Shown here: positions 1 to 14,716 of the stretch, in pieces
How positions within the stretch are numbered: position 1 is the first letter of the stretch
Layout: each line of letters begins with the position of its first letter
Source: Neobacillus bataviensis
GTDB taxonomy: Bacteria; Bacillota; Bacilli; Bacillales_B; DSM-18226
Assembly (NCBI RefSeq): GCF_019969725.1
Contig: NZ_JAHXYW010000012.1
Span: 141,347 to 205,346 of the forward strand
Direction: 5' to 3'
DNA: 64,000 nucleotides
The notes under the pieces: generated by a model
What the model saw: only the letters and a program-made list of their open reading frames with translations
What the model was told of the DNA's origin: nothing
The model's database searches: none
Program-made: the position numbers and the translations under genes

Positions 1-488
1 ATTTCGCCATCAACCTTATTAAATTGCGCGATATCCTTCGAAATTTTATATAAATAGCCGTTCTTTAACTCAACAAAAGCCTCGGCTCCGGATCCGCTTT
101 CATTTGTAAGCAAAATGCAGGACCTTTGGCTATTTTCGAGTAATTGATCAAAAGTCTCTTCCTCTGTGTAGATATCATGCTCTACCAACAGGAAATCGCC
201 TGTTATGTATTCTGCTGCACAGGCAAGCGATGCCATCGAACCCGTCCACTTGTACTTGTTGTTTTCGGCTAAATAAACTCCTTCTACATCCTTTAAGAAA
301 TCAAAGGCTTCCTTCTTATAGCCTGTTACGATGACAATTTTTTCGATTCCTTTTTGCTTTAATAGATTTAGGTGTCTAGTTAATAAATTACTATTATCCA
401 GTTCAAGCAGGCTAACCGGCTCTTCAAAATCCACACTTTTTCCTGCCGCTAAAATAACCGCTTCACGGACTTTAAATTGATTTTCCAT
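1..488 (-). CDS. Nucleotidyltransferase-fold protein, 3' part cut by window edge
   Basis: The reverse complement of 1-488 is an open frame from an ATG at 488 that runs off the left edge, so about 162 N-terminal residues are visible. The start MENQFKVREAVILAAGKS has the LAAG opening of sugar-phosphate or phosphocholine nucleotidyltransferases (MobA/LicC/GlmU fold). The usual GxGxR signature after LAAG is replaced by KSVDFEEPVSLLEL, while the following segment (LLTRHLNLLKQKGIEKIVIV) and TGYKKEAF match the family well. A GGGAGGCGCC stretch lies just upstream as a ribosome site. It probably activates a phosphoalcohol or sugar with CTP or another NTP, but the substrate is not determinable. It is not part of the ATP synthase operon, whose terminator lies at 643-667. 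Confidence 0.7.
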   Translation of the reverse strand, partial: MENQFKVREAVILAAGKSVDFEEPVSLLELDNSNLLTRHLNLLKQKGIEKIVIVTGYKKEAFDFLKDVEGVYLAENNKYKWTGSMASLACAAEYITGDFLLVEHDIYTEEETFDQLLENSQRSCILLTNESGSGAEAFVELKNGYLYKISKDIAQFNKVDGE

Positions 489-642
489 GTGGCGCCTCCC
501 AAATGTTCACATTATGAATTAATTCAATTTTTGAACCCATTATTATCTTAGCAGTAAAACTGGGCTTTTGTAAATTAAATTTTTTCGAAAAATGTCGACA
601 TTTGGTGAGGCTTGTCCACCAAAAAATCCAATAAATGCAAAA

Positions 643-667
643 AACCCCTCCAAAAACTGGAGGGGTT
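643..667 (-). terminator. Rho-independent terminator of the ATP synthase operon
   Basis: A 9-bp perfect stem (AACCCCTCC with GGAGGGGTT, 7-nt loop) sits just after atpC and is followed on the minus strand by a run of six T. It closes the atp transcript. Confidence 0.92.
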
Positions 668-681
668 CCATTATATTCAAA

Positions 682-1089
<408 letters not shown>

Positions 1090-1107
1090 TTACCCTCCTG
1101 GCGCACT

Positions 1108-2586
<1,479 letters not shown>

Positions 2587-2651
2587 TCACGAAAAATTTA
2601 TTTAAACTGCAAGGCTGGCCTCACGCCAACCCACTATATGACTTCGATTAC

Positions 2652-2772
2652 TGTCCAGCTACAGCGCCTAGGGGCTCGGGGTCATAAGCCAATCCGTCGA
2701 GAATGTTAAAAAGCAACCTTCACGCCGGCTCGTCTTATGCCTGTCGCCCCTGTTCAAGGCGCTTCCGCATTT

Positions 2773-2775
<3 letters not shown>
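2652..2775 (-). repeat. Dispersed stem-loop element, copy 1 (between atpG and atpD)
   Basis: This is a ~124-bp imperfect palindrome. Its ends read TGTCCAGCTACAGCGCC on the plus strand and, from the other side, TAGAAATGCGGAAGCGCC. Inside are paired CATAAG/CTTATG blocks and a central AAGGTT-type hairpin. Full-length relatives lie at 26783-26906, 33287-33410 and 60017-60140, a short one at 38504-38576 and a divergent one at 5290-5351. Its first three bases on the minus strand are the TAG stop codon of atpG, so the element abuts that gene exactly. Confidence 0.9.
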
Positions 2776-3636
<861 letters not shown>

Positions 3637-3719
3637 TCACCACCCTCATTCAAAGAATGTTTAGCATCAGCACCTCTTGAGCAAGGTGCTGGTGCCGAAA
3701 CTTATGTCAGACCCTATAC

Positions 3720-5243
<1,524 letters not shown>

Positions 5244-5289
5244 CTACGATACTTTGCATATACTTTTCGCAACATGCGACTTTGATAAT

Positions 5290-5351
5290 TGTCCAGCTCC
5301 GGCTCCCAGCGACTAGTGTACTTCGCTAAACGGTCGCCTCCGCTTTTCGTC
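5290..5351 (-). repeat. Short divergent stem-loop element (between atpH and atpA)
   Basis: The ~62-bp unit ends in TGTCCAGCTCCGGC on the plus strand and GACGAAAAGCGGAGGCG on the minus strand, the same terminal words as the longer family (TGTCTAGCT...GCGCC and AGAAAAGCGGAAGCGCC). Its interior is different. It begins directly after the TAA stop codon of atpH. Confidence 0.7.
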
Positions 5352-6466
<1,115 letters not shown>

Positions 6467-6533
6467 TTAAAATAACAGACATAAAGTAATGGCGAAGTTT
6501 TTACGCGCTTCGCCATCTGGAGTTTTTGTCATT

Positions 6534-6782
<249 letters not shown>

Positions 6783-6797
6783 TTATTTTGTATAAAA

Positions 6798-7517
<720 letters not shown>

Positions 7518-7532
7518 TCACCTCGCTTCCCA

Positions 7533-7907
7533 TTATTTATGTACATGCAACGCATGATAAAAATAATCTATCATAATGACAATATAGGATGTCATTAGTC
7601 CTACCACTACAAATGCGATGTGGAAGTACTCAGGGTATCGAAGCGCAATGACGCCCGCGATTCCGGCTGTCGCCATCCTTTGCAGCGACCCCAGGGAGCG
7701 TACCTTCTTCCCTTCTGAAACAGCTTTATCAAACCTTTCAGTCTTCCGCACCAATAACCAAAGATTCAGGAAACTGAAAACAGTCCCAAGAAACAGTCCA
7801 AGAAACACTGTTTTGTACTCGGTGAAGCCCCAGCCAAGAACATAAATGGACAACAAGTAGAAAATCCATTTCTTTTGCCTGTTGTACATCTTTCGAAAAT
7901 CTGGCAT
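7533..7907 (-). CDS. atpI: ATP synthase subunit I (AtpI/UncI)
   Basis: This small membrane protein of 124 residues starts at MPDFRKMYNRQKKW (ATG at 7907) and has four predicted membrane segments, for example WIFYLLSIYVLGWGFTEY and IAFVVVGLMTSYIVIMIDYF. AtpI proteins act as chaperones or assembly factors for the c ring. The frame stays open upstream to 8033, but that part overlaps atpZ in another frame and has no family resemblance, so the shorter start is preferred. It lies 2 nt from atpZ and 21 nt from atpB. Confidence 0.88.
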   Translation of the reverse strand: MPDFRKMYNRQKKWIFYLLSIYVLGWGFTEYKTVFLGLFLGTVFSFLNLWLLVRKTERFDKAVSEGKKVRSLGSLQRMATAGIAGVIALRYPEYFHIAFVVVGLMTSYIVIMIDYFYHALHVHK

Positions 7908-7909
7908 CG

Positions 7910-8134
7910 TTATTTTTCTCCTGAATAAAAATGGCGGATTGAAATCAGCATGGAATATGTTCCCGCTGCAAGTCCAACAAGCAATCCGACTATTAAAAAA
8001 ATTGGCTCGGTACCCCAATGTCGATCCAGCCATCTACCTGCAAATATACCTATGAGAATGGAACCAACTAACTGGGAGACAATTGCGGACATCAAAGCCA
8101 TAGCTTGAAATGGGTTGCGGTTATTTTGACGCAT
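7910..8134 (-). CDS. atpZ: AtpZ/AtpI-family protein of the ATP synthase operon
   Basis: The 74-residue protein has two hydrophobic segments (AIVSQLVGSILIGIFAGRWL and IFLIVGLLVGLAAGTYSMLI) with the FAGRWLDRHWGTEPIF signature of AtpZ. I use the ATG at 8134, served by GGAGTGAGG; an in-frame GTG at 8149 overlaps that ribosome site. AtpZ has been linked to divalent-cation supply or assembly of the synthase in alkaliphilic Bacillus. The B. subtilis atp operon begins with atpI and lacks this gene, so this is a lineage difference. It is the first gene of the operon. Confidence 0.85.
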   Translation of the reverse strand: MRQNNRNPFQAMALMSAIVSQLVGSILIGIFAGRWLDRHWGTEPIFLIVGLLVGLAAGTYSMLISIRHFYSGEK

Positions 8135-8239
8135 ACTATCGATCCTCACTCCAAGAGAATGTCAAGCGGGTAAGAGGTAAATTAATACGTCTAAAATGTA
8201 TCAATTATGTGAAAACCCTATCATTTTACACCCTTTGTT

Positions 8240-8268
8240 AGCATACAATAGCGACTTGTCAATGTCAA
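8240..8268 (-). promoter_or_regulatory. Sigma-A promoter of the ATP synthase operon
   Basis: On the minus strand TTGACA (8263-8268), a 17-bp spacer and TATGCT (8240-8245) form a near-consensus promoter about 105 nt upstream of atpZ. A second overlapping TTGACA is shifted by 6 bp. Confidence 0.8.
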
Positions 8269-8424
8269 TGAATTTACGTGAAATATACCACAAACAATTT
8301 CCCATGATTTTTGGCATTTTTGGATTTTCGTTTCCACTATCATTGTATTGTAAATATTGAAGAATTTTTGACCTTTTTGTGTCTATTTTGTGAACAATGT
8401 TTTCAGAAATTTCGGGAAATAATT

Positions 8425-10632
8425 CTAATTTGGGATGGTGATCATCGTCTCCATAAAATCCTCCCTGCCCGCCTTTTTGGCAAACACTTTTGCCAAGTAA
8501 GTCCCCTTCGGCGGCAGCTGTTCTTCCGTGAGTACTTTTTCAAGCTGTCCTTTTTTTAGATTGGTTCCCGTATCGAGAAAACCAATGAACCGGTAATCCT
8601 CCGGGTTAAACAGGGCAATCCCGAATTCCTCTGCGCCGCCAGGCAAATACACTTCATATTTATACTGCCCCGGCTGATCTCCCTCCCCAAAATCAAAGCC
8701 CATCACCCGCGGGTAATTGGGTTCCTCGAGTACATAGAGATAGGGAATTTGAACCTTGGCCGCCCCCGCCTGCAGACTCAAGTATCCATCCTGAACCTTT
8801 CCTTTGAAAAGAGCCGGGTCCACCGTCAACTCCACCGTAACATCCTTAGTTTGCTTCGGCTCTAAGGTGAACGCCAGCGGCAGCCGCCATTCAAGCCCGT
8901 CGACATGGTGCGGGATATCAAACGTGTAACGGAGGGTGCGTCTGCTTGTGTTCTCTATCTTAAGGACGGACTTATGAACATCCTCTTCGTGAAATTTGCC
9001 AAAGTGGAGCGAGCTTGGGGTGACGAGTGATTCCGCCTTAACTGCCTCAGCCACCTGAATCCGTCCAGCCCCCTGTTCGTAGGTGCGATAAAAGGCAGCC
9101 GCTTTCGTTAATGGCTTAGCTGTATTCATCAACGCCGCCTTAATTTGCTCCGGCGTCCAATCAGGATGCGCCTGCTTTATCAGCGCACAGGCCCCGGCCA
9201 CATGCGGCGCCGCCATACTTGTCCCCTGCAGGCTCAAGTATCCGCCCGGAATTGTCGAATTTATCGCCACCCCCGGCGCGATCAGGTCCGGCTTAATCTC
9301 CCATGTCCCCGTCACAGGCCCCCGCGAGCTGAAGTCCGCCAGCCGGTCCACTTCCTCCGTGACCTCAAGCCTTGCTTGTACACTTCGTTTACTTAATTCT
9401 TTTTTCAAAAAGACTCCGTCACCCTTCGCGAGTGCTCCGACCGGGAGGGTCAGCTGAGTTTCCAGGTTCCCCATGAAGCTGCCGCTCATATTATTGTAGA
9501 TTAATACAGCCCTTGCCCCAGCCTTGAGGGCATTTTCCGCCTTTTCGCTGAACGTTATCGTGCCTCTTTTGATCAACGCAATTTTGCCTTGGACATTTTG
9601 AAGGTCCTGCGGCCGGCCGTTGCCGCCATCGACTAATTCTACGGATCGGTCCAGACTCCATTCAGCCGAGCCTTCGAGCGGCTGAATCCGAAATTTTTCC
9701 CGCGTTCCTTCTATTAATAATTTCGGGATTTTCATCGTCGGTGTCGAAGCGCCAACGGAGATGGCTTTTGAGGCGGTCCCTGGTGAGCCGACCGTCCACA
9801 CATCCGGCCCAGAATTGCCGGAAGCCGCCACGGCAACAATTCCCTTATCAACGGCCCGGTTAAGTGCAAGACTGATCGGAAGGTCGGGGCCATTGATATC
9901 GTTCCCGAGTGAAAGGTTCACGATATCGACCTTGTCCTTGATTGCCTGTTCAATCGCCGCGAGCACCTGCTCCGTTGTCCCGCCGCCGCCCGGACCGAGC
10001 GCACGGTATGCGACGATCTTTGCCTCGGGGGCGACGCCTTTAATTTTTCCATTGGCGGCAATGATTCCGGCAACATGGGTGCCGTGGATGGTTGCTCTGC
10101 CAATAGCCTTCGTTTCCATTGGGTCGCGGTCATTATCGACAAGGTCGTGGCCGCCTGCATAATTTCGCTGCAGGTCGGGGTGCGTATAATCGACGCCTGT
10201 ATCAATAACGCCCACCTTGACCCCCCTCCCCGTTAGTCGTTCGTTTTGTTCGTCAAAATACCTTCGTACTTCTTGGCCGCCAATAATTTTGACACTTTCC
10301 TCGGTTTCAGCCTGGTATTGGACAACGGGCGAGACATTCAGGATCCGTTTTTGTTGGGAGAGCTGCTCTATGCTTTCGGGGCTGCCTTCGATGGAAAATC
10401 CGTTAAGGGCCTCACGAAAAATACGGCGCAGCTTTACATGTTGGTAAGGTTTGATCAGTTGTCTGATTTCCTGCTCAGATTGCGGCTGATCAAGAACCAC
10501 AATGGCAACCGATGTTGTTTTTGGAATGGGTGGATGAATTAGGATTTTTGAAGGTTGAAAGGCTTGTGCATGCTGTGGTTTGTAAGATACCGGAATTTGC
10601 ATAGCCAAGAGCAGGCATAATAGAAGTTTCAT
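8425..10632 (-). CDS. vpr: Secreted subtilisin-like serine protease (Vpr-type, S8 family)
   Basis: This 735-residue protein is a secreted S8 protease with an N-terminal signal peptide (MKLLLCLLLAMQIPVSY), an inhibitor-I9-like propeptide (about 40-105) and a catalytic domain. Asp144 (VGVIDTGVDYTHPDL), His183 (HGTHVAGI), oxyanion Asn273 (SGNSG) and Ser472 (GTSMAAPHVAG) are all present. A protease-associated (PA) domain is inserted between His and Ser (about 330-410), and a C-terminal Fn3-like region follows to 735. The architecture matches B. subtilis Vpr (about 806 residues, slightly longer). It stands alone between the atp operon and upp, where B. subtilis has no such gene, so it was moved or inserted here. 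Base composition is more GC-rich than neighbouring genes. Confidence 0.88.
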   Translation of the reverse strand: MKLLLCLLLAMQIPVSYKPQHAQAFQPSKILIHPPIPKTTSVAIVVLDQPQSEQEIRQLIKPYQHVKLRRIFREALNGFSIEGSPESIEQLSQQKRILNVSPVVQYQAETEESVKIIGGQEVRRYFDEQNERLTGRGVKVGVIDTGVDYTHPDLQRNYAGGHDLVDNDRDPMETKAIGRATIHGTHVAGIIAANGKIKGVAPEAKIVAYRALGPGGGGTTEQVLAAIEQAIKDKVDIVNLSLGNDINGPDLPISLALNRAVDKGIVAVAASGNSGPDVWTVGSPGTASKAISVGASTPTMKIPKLLIEGTREKFRIQPLEGSAEWSLDRSVELVDGGNGRPQDLQNVQGKIALIKRGTITFSEKAENALKAGARAVLIYNNMSGSFMGNLETQLTLPVGALAKGDGVFLKKELSKRSVQARLEVTEEVDRLADFSSRGPVTGTWEIKPDLIAPGVAINSTIPGGYLSLQGTSMAAPHVAGACALIKQAHPDWTPEQIKAALMNTAKPLTKAAAFYRTYEQGAGRIQVAEAVKAESLVTPSSLHFGKFHEEDVHKSVLKIENTSRRTLRYTFDIPHHVDGLEWRLPLAFTLEPKQTKDVTVELTVDPALFKGKVQDGYLSLQAGAAKVQIPYLYVLEEPNYPRVMGFDFGEGDQPGQYKYEVYLPGGAEEFGIALFNPEDYRFIGFLDTGTNLKKGQLEKVLTEEQLPPKGTYLAKVFAKKAGREDFMETMITIPN

Positions 10633-10770
10633 GTGTAAATTTCCCCTTTTTCATATCGTTTTCATTGAGCGGGGAAAGTATGCAGCTAGCTTTAATAATT
10701 AACTAGTATGCAAAAGTTTTGTTCATTGCCCAAAAAGGAAGGAAGTAAGCTTCCACGGGCATTGAAAATA

Positions 10771-10796
10771 AAAAAGCCGAGCATTTCTACTCGACG
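10771..10796 (-). terminator. Terminator of upp
   Basis: The hairpin CGAGTA-GAAA-TGCTCG, read on the minus strand, is followed by GGC and six T. It lies 12 nt after the upp stop codon. Confidence 0.8.
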
Positions 10797-10808
10797 TTTT
10801 CAAAAAAT

Positions 10809-11509
<701 letters not shown>

Positions 11510-11554
11510 CTCGGATACCGGGTCCGGAAACAAGTTAGATTTTTCAAAAAAAAC

Positions 11555-11582
11555 CGGCCTAATTATAAAAGTAATTAGGCCG
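11555..11582 (-). terminator. Terminator of glyA
   Basis: An 11-bp perfect stem (CGGCCTAATTA with TAATTAGGCCG) with a 6-nt loop is followed on the minus strand by GTTTTTTTT. Confidence 0.93.
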
Positions 11583-11594
11583 ATTCTCTGCTGC

Positions 11595-12836
11595 TTAGTA
11601 TTCTGGATATAATGTAAATTTGCTTGTTAAAGCTTCAACGCGTCCGCGTGCTTCTTCAAGCTTCGCTTCGTCTTCGTGATTTTTCAAAGTGAACGCAATG
11701 ATGGAAGCAATTTCGTCCATTTCGTCTAAACCGAAGCCGCGTGATGTTACCGCAGCTGTTCCGATGCGGACACCGCTTGTGACAAACGGACTGTTTTGAT
11801 CGAATGGAATCGTGTTCTTATTAACAGTGATGCCGATTTCATCGAGTACCTTTTCAGCGATTTTTCCTGTTAAGCCGAGGCTTGTTACATCCACTAATAA
11901 TAAGTGGTTGTCCGTCCCGCCGGAAACTAATGTTAAGCCTTCTTTTACCAAGCTTTCAGCTAAACGCTGGGCATTGGCAATGATATTGCCGGCATATTCT
12001 TTAAAGCTGTCCTGCAGTGCTTCGCCAAAAGCAACCGCTTTGGCTGAGATCACGTGCATCAATGGACCGCCCTGAATTCCTGGGAAGATTGATTTATCGA
12101 TCTTCTTGCCAAATTCCTCTTTGCAAAGGATCATCCCGCCGCGAGGACCGCGTAAGGTTTTATGTGTAGTAGTTGTAACAAAATCTGCATACGGCACTGG
12201 ATTTTGGTGCAGGCCTGCTGCCACAAGTCCAGCGATGTGCGCCATATCCACCATAAGGTAAGCGCCAACTTCATCAGCGATTTCACGGAACTTGGCAAAA
12301 TCGATTGCACGCGGATAAGCACTGGCACCGGCAACGATTAGCTTCGGCTTATGCTCAAGAGCTTTCGCACGAACGTCATCATAGTTGATGCGGTGAGTGG
12401 TTTCATCCACACCGTATTCAACGAAATTATATTGGATACCACTGAAATTGACTGGGCTGCCGTGTGTTAAGTGGCCGCCGTGGGATAAATTCATGCCAAG
12501 CACTGTGTCGCCTTGCTCTAAGATCGTGAAGTAAACGGCCATATTGGCTTGTGCACCGGAATGCGGCTGAACGTTGACATATTCCGCACCAAAAATCTGC
12601 TTCGCACGGTTGCGGGCAAGGTCTTCCACGATATCAACATATTCACAACCGCCATAGTAACGGCGCCCTGGATATCCCTCTGCGTATTTGTTCGTTAAAA
12701 CTGACCCCTGTGCCTCCATAACGGCTTCACTGACAAAGTTTTCTGAGGCAATTAATTCGATTTTAGTACGCTGACGGCCAAGTTCTTTTTGAATCGCTTG
12801 AAAAACCTGCTCGTCCTGTTGAGACAAATGCTTCAT
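11595..12836 (-). CDS. glyA: Serine hydroxymethyltransferase
   Basis: This 413-residue PLP enzyme interconverts serine and glycine while charging tetrahydrofolate with a one-carbon unit. The PLP lysine lies in [15 protein letters not shown] (Lys near residue 226), and substrate motifs [15 protein letters not shown] and [11 protein letters not shown] are present. Length equals the Bacillus norm. AAGGGGGA precedes the ATG. A candidate pair of PurR boxes upstream (12900-12935) would fit the known membership of glyA in the B. subtilis purine regulon. Confidence 0.98.
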   Translation of the reverse strand: MKHLSQQDEQVFQAIQKELGRQRTKIELIASENFVSEAVMEAQGSVLTNKYAEGYPGRRYYGGCEYVDIVEDLARNRAKQIFGAEYVNVQPHSGAQANMAVYFTILEQGDTVLGMNLSHGGHLTHGSPVNFSGIQYNFVEYGVDETTHRINYDDVRAKALEHKPKLIVAGASAYPRAIDFAKFREIADEVGAYLMVDMAHIAGLVAAGLHQNPVPYADFVTTTTHKTLRGPRGGMILCKEEFGKKIDKSIFPGIQGGPLMHVISAKAVAFGEALQDSFKEYAGNIIANAQRLAESLVKEGLTLVSGGTDNHLLLVDVTSLGLTGKIAEKVLDEIGITVNKNTIPFDQNSPFVTSGVRIGTAAVTSRGFGLDEMDEIASIIAFTLKNHEDEAKLEEARGRVEALTSKFTLYPEY

Positions 12837-12899
12837 GATTATCCCCCTTGTATGTAAAAGACTGTGGACTATTTCGAAAATTCCCTTTTAATTTTAACA

Positions 12900-12935
12900 C
12901 GAACTACTATGAAAATAAAAGAGAAACATTTTTCG
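12900..12935 (-). promoter_or_regulatory. Possible PurR box pair upstream of glyA
   Basis: CGAAC at 12900-12904 on the plus strand faces an AAAACGAAAAATG-type box read on the minus strand (around 12928-12940). Two inward-facing CGAA boxes are the arrangement PurR uses, but each box deviates from consensus. The call is tentative and rests partly on glyA being a PurR target in B. subtilis. Confidence 0.3.
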
Positions 12936-13006
12936 TTTTTTAAACAAATTCCGGATGAATTTCCTGTACTACCCACCAGATAAACAGTAAATCACGAACA
13001 TTACAA

Positions 13007-13573
13007 TTAAGAACAACTTGAATTTTCGTCTTTTCGTTCATACACCGCTCTGGCGCCGCCGATTAGCTTCGGCCGCGTTTTGGCAAGTGTCACATGGGCA
13101 TGGCCGACATTTTTCTGATTGACACGCAACGGCACGGCAACATGCTTTAAGTGCATGCCGATGAACGTATGGCCGATATCGATTCCCGCCTCTGCCTTCA
13201 CAAATTCCACGACAACGGCATCGTCCATGTTTTCAAAGGCATAGGTCGCCATCGCCCCGCCAGCGGTACGTGCCGGGACAACCGAAACCTCATCTAAATG
13301 TCGATCAATGGCTGTTTTACGCTCGACCACCAAGGCCCGGTTTAAGTGCTCGCAGCACTGGAATGCCAGCTGGATACCCGTATCTCCCTGCAACTTTTTC
13401 AAACTTTGAAAAATCATTTCGGCCACTTCGAACGTGCCAGCAGTCCCGATTCGTTCGCCGATCACTTCGCTCGTGCTGCAGCCGACCACCAGCAGCTGTC
13501 CCGGTTTAAACCCGGCCTGCTCTTTGAATTCTGCTAGAATCGCTTCAAGTTCCTTTTCCCATTCTTGGATCAT
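13007..13573 (-). CDS. ywlG: TIGR01440/UPF0340 family protein (YwlG)
   Basis: This 188-residue cytoplasmic protein belongs to the uncharacterised YwlG family, recognised by [16 protein letters not shown] near residue 31, [15 protein letters not shown] near 90 and the C-terminal [19 protein letters not shown]. No biochemical role is established. The paired Cys and His-containing motifs are conserved but do not form a known metal site that I can name. It lies 29 nt downstream of rpiB and upstream of glyA, the same order as B. subtilis ywlG-ywlF. Confidence 0.9.
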   Translation of the reverse strand: MIQEWEKELEAILAEFKEQAGFKPGQLLVVGCSTSEVIGERIGTAGTFEVAEMIFQSLKKLQGDTGIQLAFQCCEHLNRALVVERKTAIDRHLDEVSVVPARTAGGAMATYAFENMDDAVVVEFVKAEAGIDIGHTFIGMHLKHVAVPLRVNQKNVGHAHVTLAKTRPKLIGGARAVYERKDENSSCS

Positions 13574-13602
13574 CGTGAACCTCGACCTTTCTGAAAAGAA
13601 AG

Positions 13603-14049
13603 TTATAAATGCTTTTTCTCGTATTCCGTGATTTTGCCGACACGTCCTGCATGACGGCCGCCTTCAAATTCCTCTGTCAGCCAGATTTCCACAATATCGC
13701 GGGCAAGCCCTGGGCCAATGACGCGTTCGCCCATTGCAAGCATATTGGTATCATTATGTGCGCGTGTTGCCTTCGCACTGAAGGTATCGTGCACAAGAGC
13801 GCAGCGGATTCCCTTCACCTTATTTGCAGCAATGCTCATGCCAATTCCTGTGCCGCAAATCAGGATTCCCCTGTCAAACTCGCCGCTCGCGACCTTCTCG
13901 GCCACCGGCAGCGCGTAGTCCGGATAATCGACGGACGTTTCACAATCGCAGCCAAAATCCACATATTCTATTTTCAATTCCTCTAGCAGATGGGCGATTT
14001 CCTTGCGAATATTGACCCCGCCATGATCAGATGCTAATGCTACTTTCAC
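13603..14049 (-). CDS. rpiB: Ribose-5-phosphate isomerase B
   Basis: This 148-residue enzyme (B. subtilis YwlF) interconverts ribose 5-phosphate and ribulose 5-phosphate. The N-terminal substrate loop is [14 protein letters not shown], the active-site cysteine lies in [17 protein letters not shown], and the anion-hole segment is [15 protein letters not shown]. The start is GTG at 14049 preceded by GGGGGTC. It likely forms a short transcript with ywlG. Confidence 0.95.
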   Translation of the reverse strand: MKVALASDHGGVNIRKEIAHLLEELKIEYVDFGCDCETSVDYPDYALPVAEKVASGEFDRGILICGTGIGMSIAANKVKGIRCALVHDTFSAKATRAHNDTNMLAMGERVIGPGLARDIVEIWLTEEFEGGRHAGRVGKITEYEKKHL

Positions 14050-14185
14050 GTAAAGACCCCCTGTTTTTCAACTCAATCTTCTTTTAATTTTGACATACCG
14101 CCTGAAAAATATAAAGAAAAAAACTGTGTTAAACTAGCCTGTTGATTTCCGATCCAGTCGCTTCGCTTTTCACAGCCAAAAAAAA

Positions 14186-14207
14186 AAGCCCTCATCGAAG
14201 AGAGCTT
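14186..14207 (-). terminator. Terminator of ywlE
   Basis: The stem AAGCTCTC-TTCGAT-GAGGGCTT is followed by a run of T on the minus strand, directly after the ywlE stop codon. Confidence 0.85.
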
Positions 14208-14210
14208 GTT

Positions 14211-14651
14211 TTATGAGTTTATTTTTCCAATTGCTTTTTCAATTAATTTGTCCAGCTGATTAAAGGTTTCTTTATATTGTGCTAAACTGCCGCCATAGGG
14301 ATCGATGACATCATGGTCAAACGGTTCCCCAGTATATTCCTTCAGTGTATATACCTTCGCGGTCGAATGAGGGTATTGCTGTTGGATGGCAAATTTATGG
14401 GAGGAGGTCATCGTTAAAATCAAATCCGCCCAGTCCACCTCTTGATTCGTTAACAGCGTGGAACGGTGATTATGGGCTACTTTGTTGTCATCTAGCACCT
14501 GTTTGGCATGGGCCGATGCCTCGCTGCCATGTGCGGCATAAATTCCCGCGGACCTGACTTCCATCTCACCGATTTTCTTATGTCTTAAAATCGCCTCAGC
14601 CATTGGACTCCGACACGTATTTCCCGTACAAACAAATAATATCCGCTGCAC
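14211..14651 (-). CDS. ywlE: Protein-arginine phosphatase of the low-molecular-weight PTP family
   Basis: This 146-residue enzyme removes phosphate from arginine residues of proteins marked by McsB. The catalytic P-loop CTGNTCRSPMAEA has nucleophile Cys7, and the general-acid Asp lies in DVIDPYGGSL near residue 118. The Thr in CTGNTCRS is the residue that in B. subtilis YwlE directs specificity to phospho-arginine rather than phospho-tyrosine. The start is GTG at 14651 after AAAGGGGG. The mcsA-mcsB-clpC genes are not in the window. Confidence 0.93.
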   Translation of the reverse strand: MQRILFVCTGNTCRSPMAEAILRHKKIGEMEVRSAGIYAAHGSEASAHAKQVLDDNKVAHNHRSTLLTNQEVDWADLILTMTSSHKFAIQQQYPHSTAKVYTLKEYTGEPFDHDVIDPYGGSLAQYKETFNQLDKLIEKAIGKINS

Positions 14652-14716
14652 TATAAATGCCCCCTTTCCCCCTATTATAAAACAAAATTTCCACCATTCA
14701 AAAATGCCTGCTCCAC

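Noticed and set aside
9145..10542. Several plus-strand open frames of 75-133 codons
   Set aside because: They are antisense to the GC-rich protease gene and have no ribosome sites or family resemblance.
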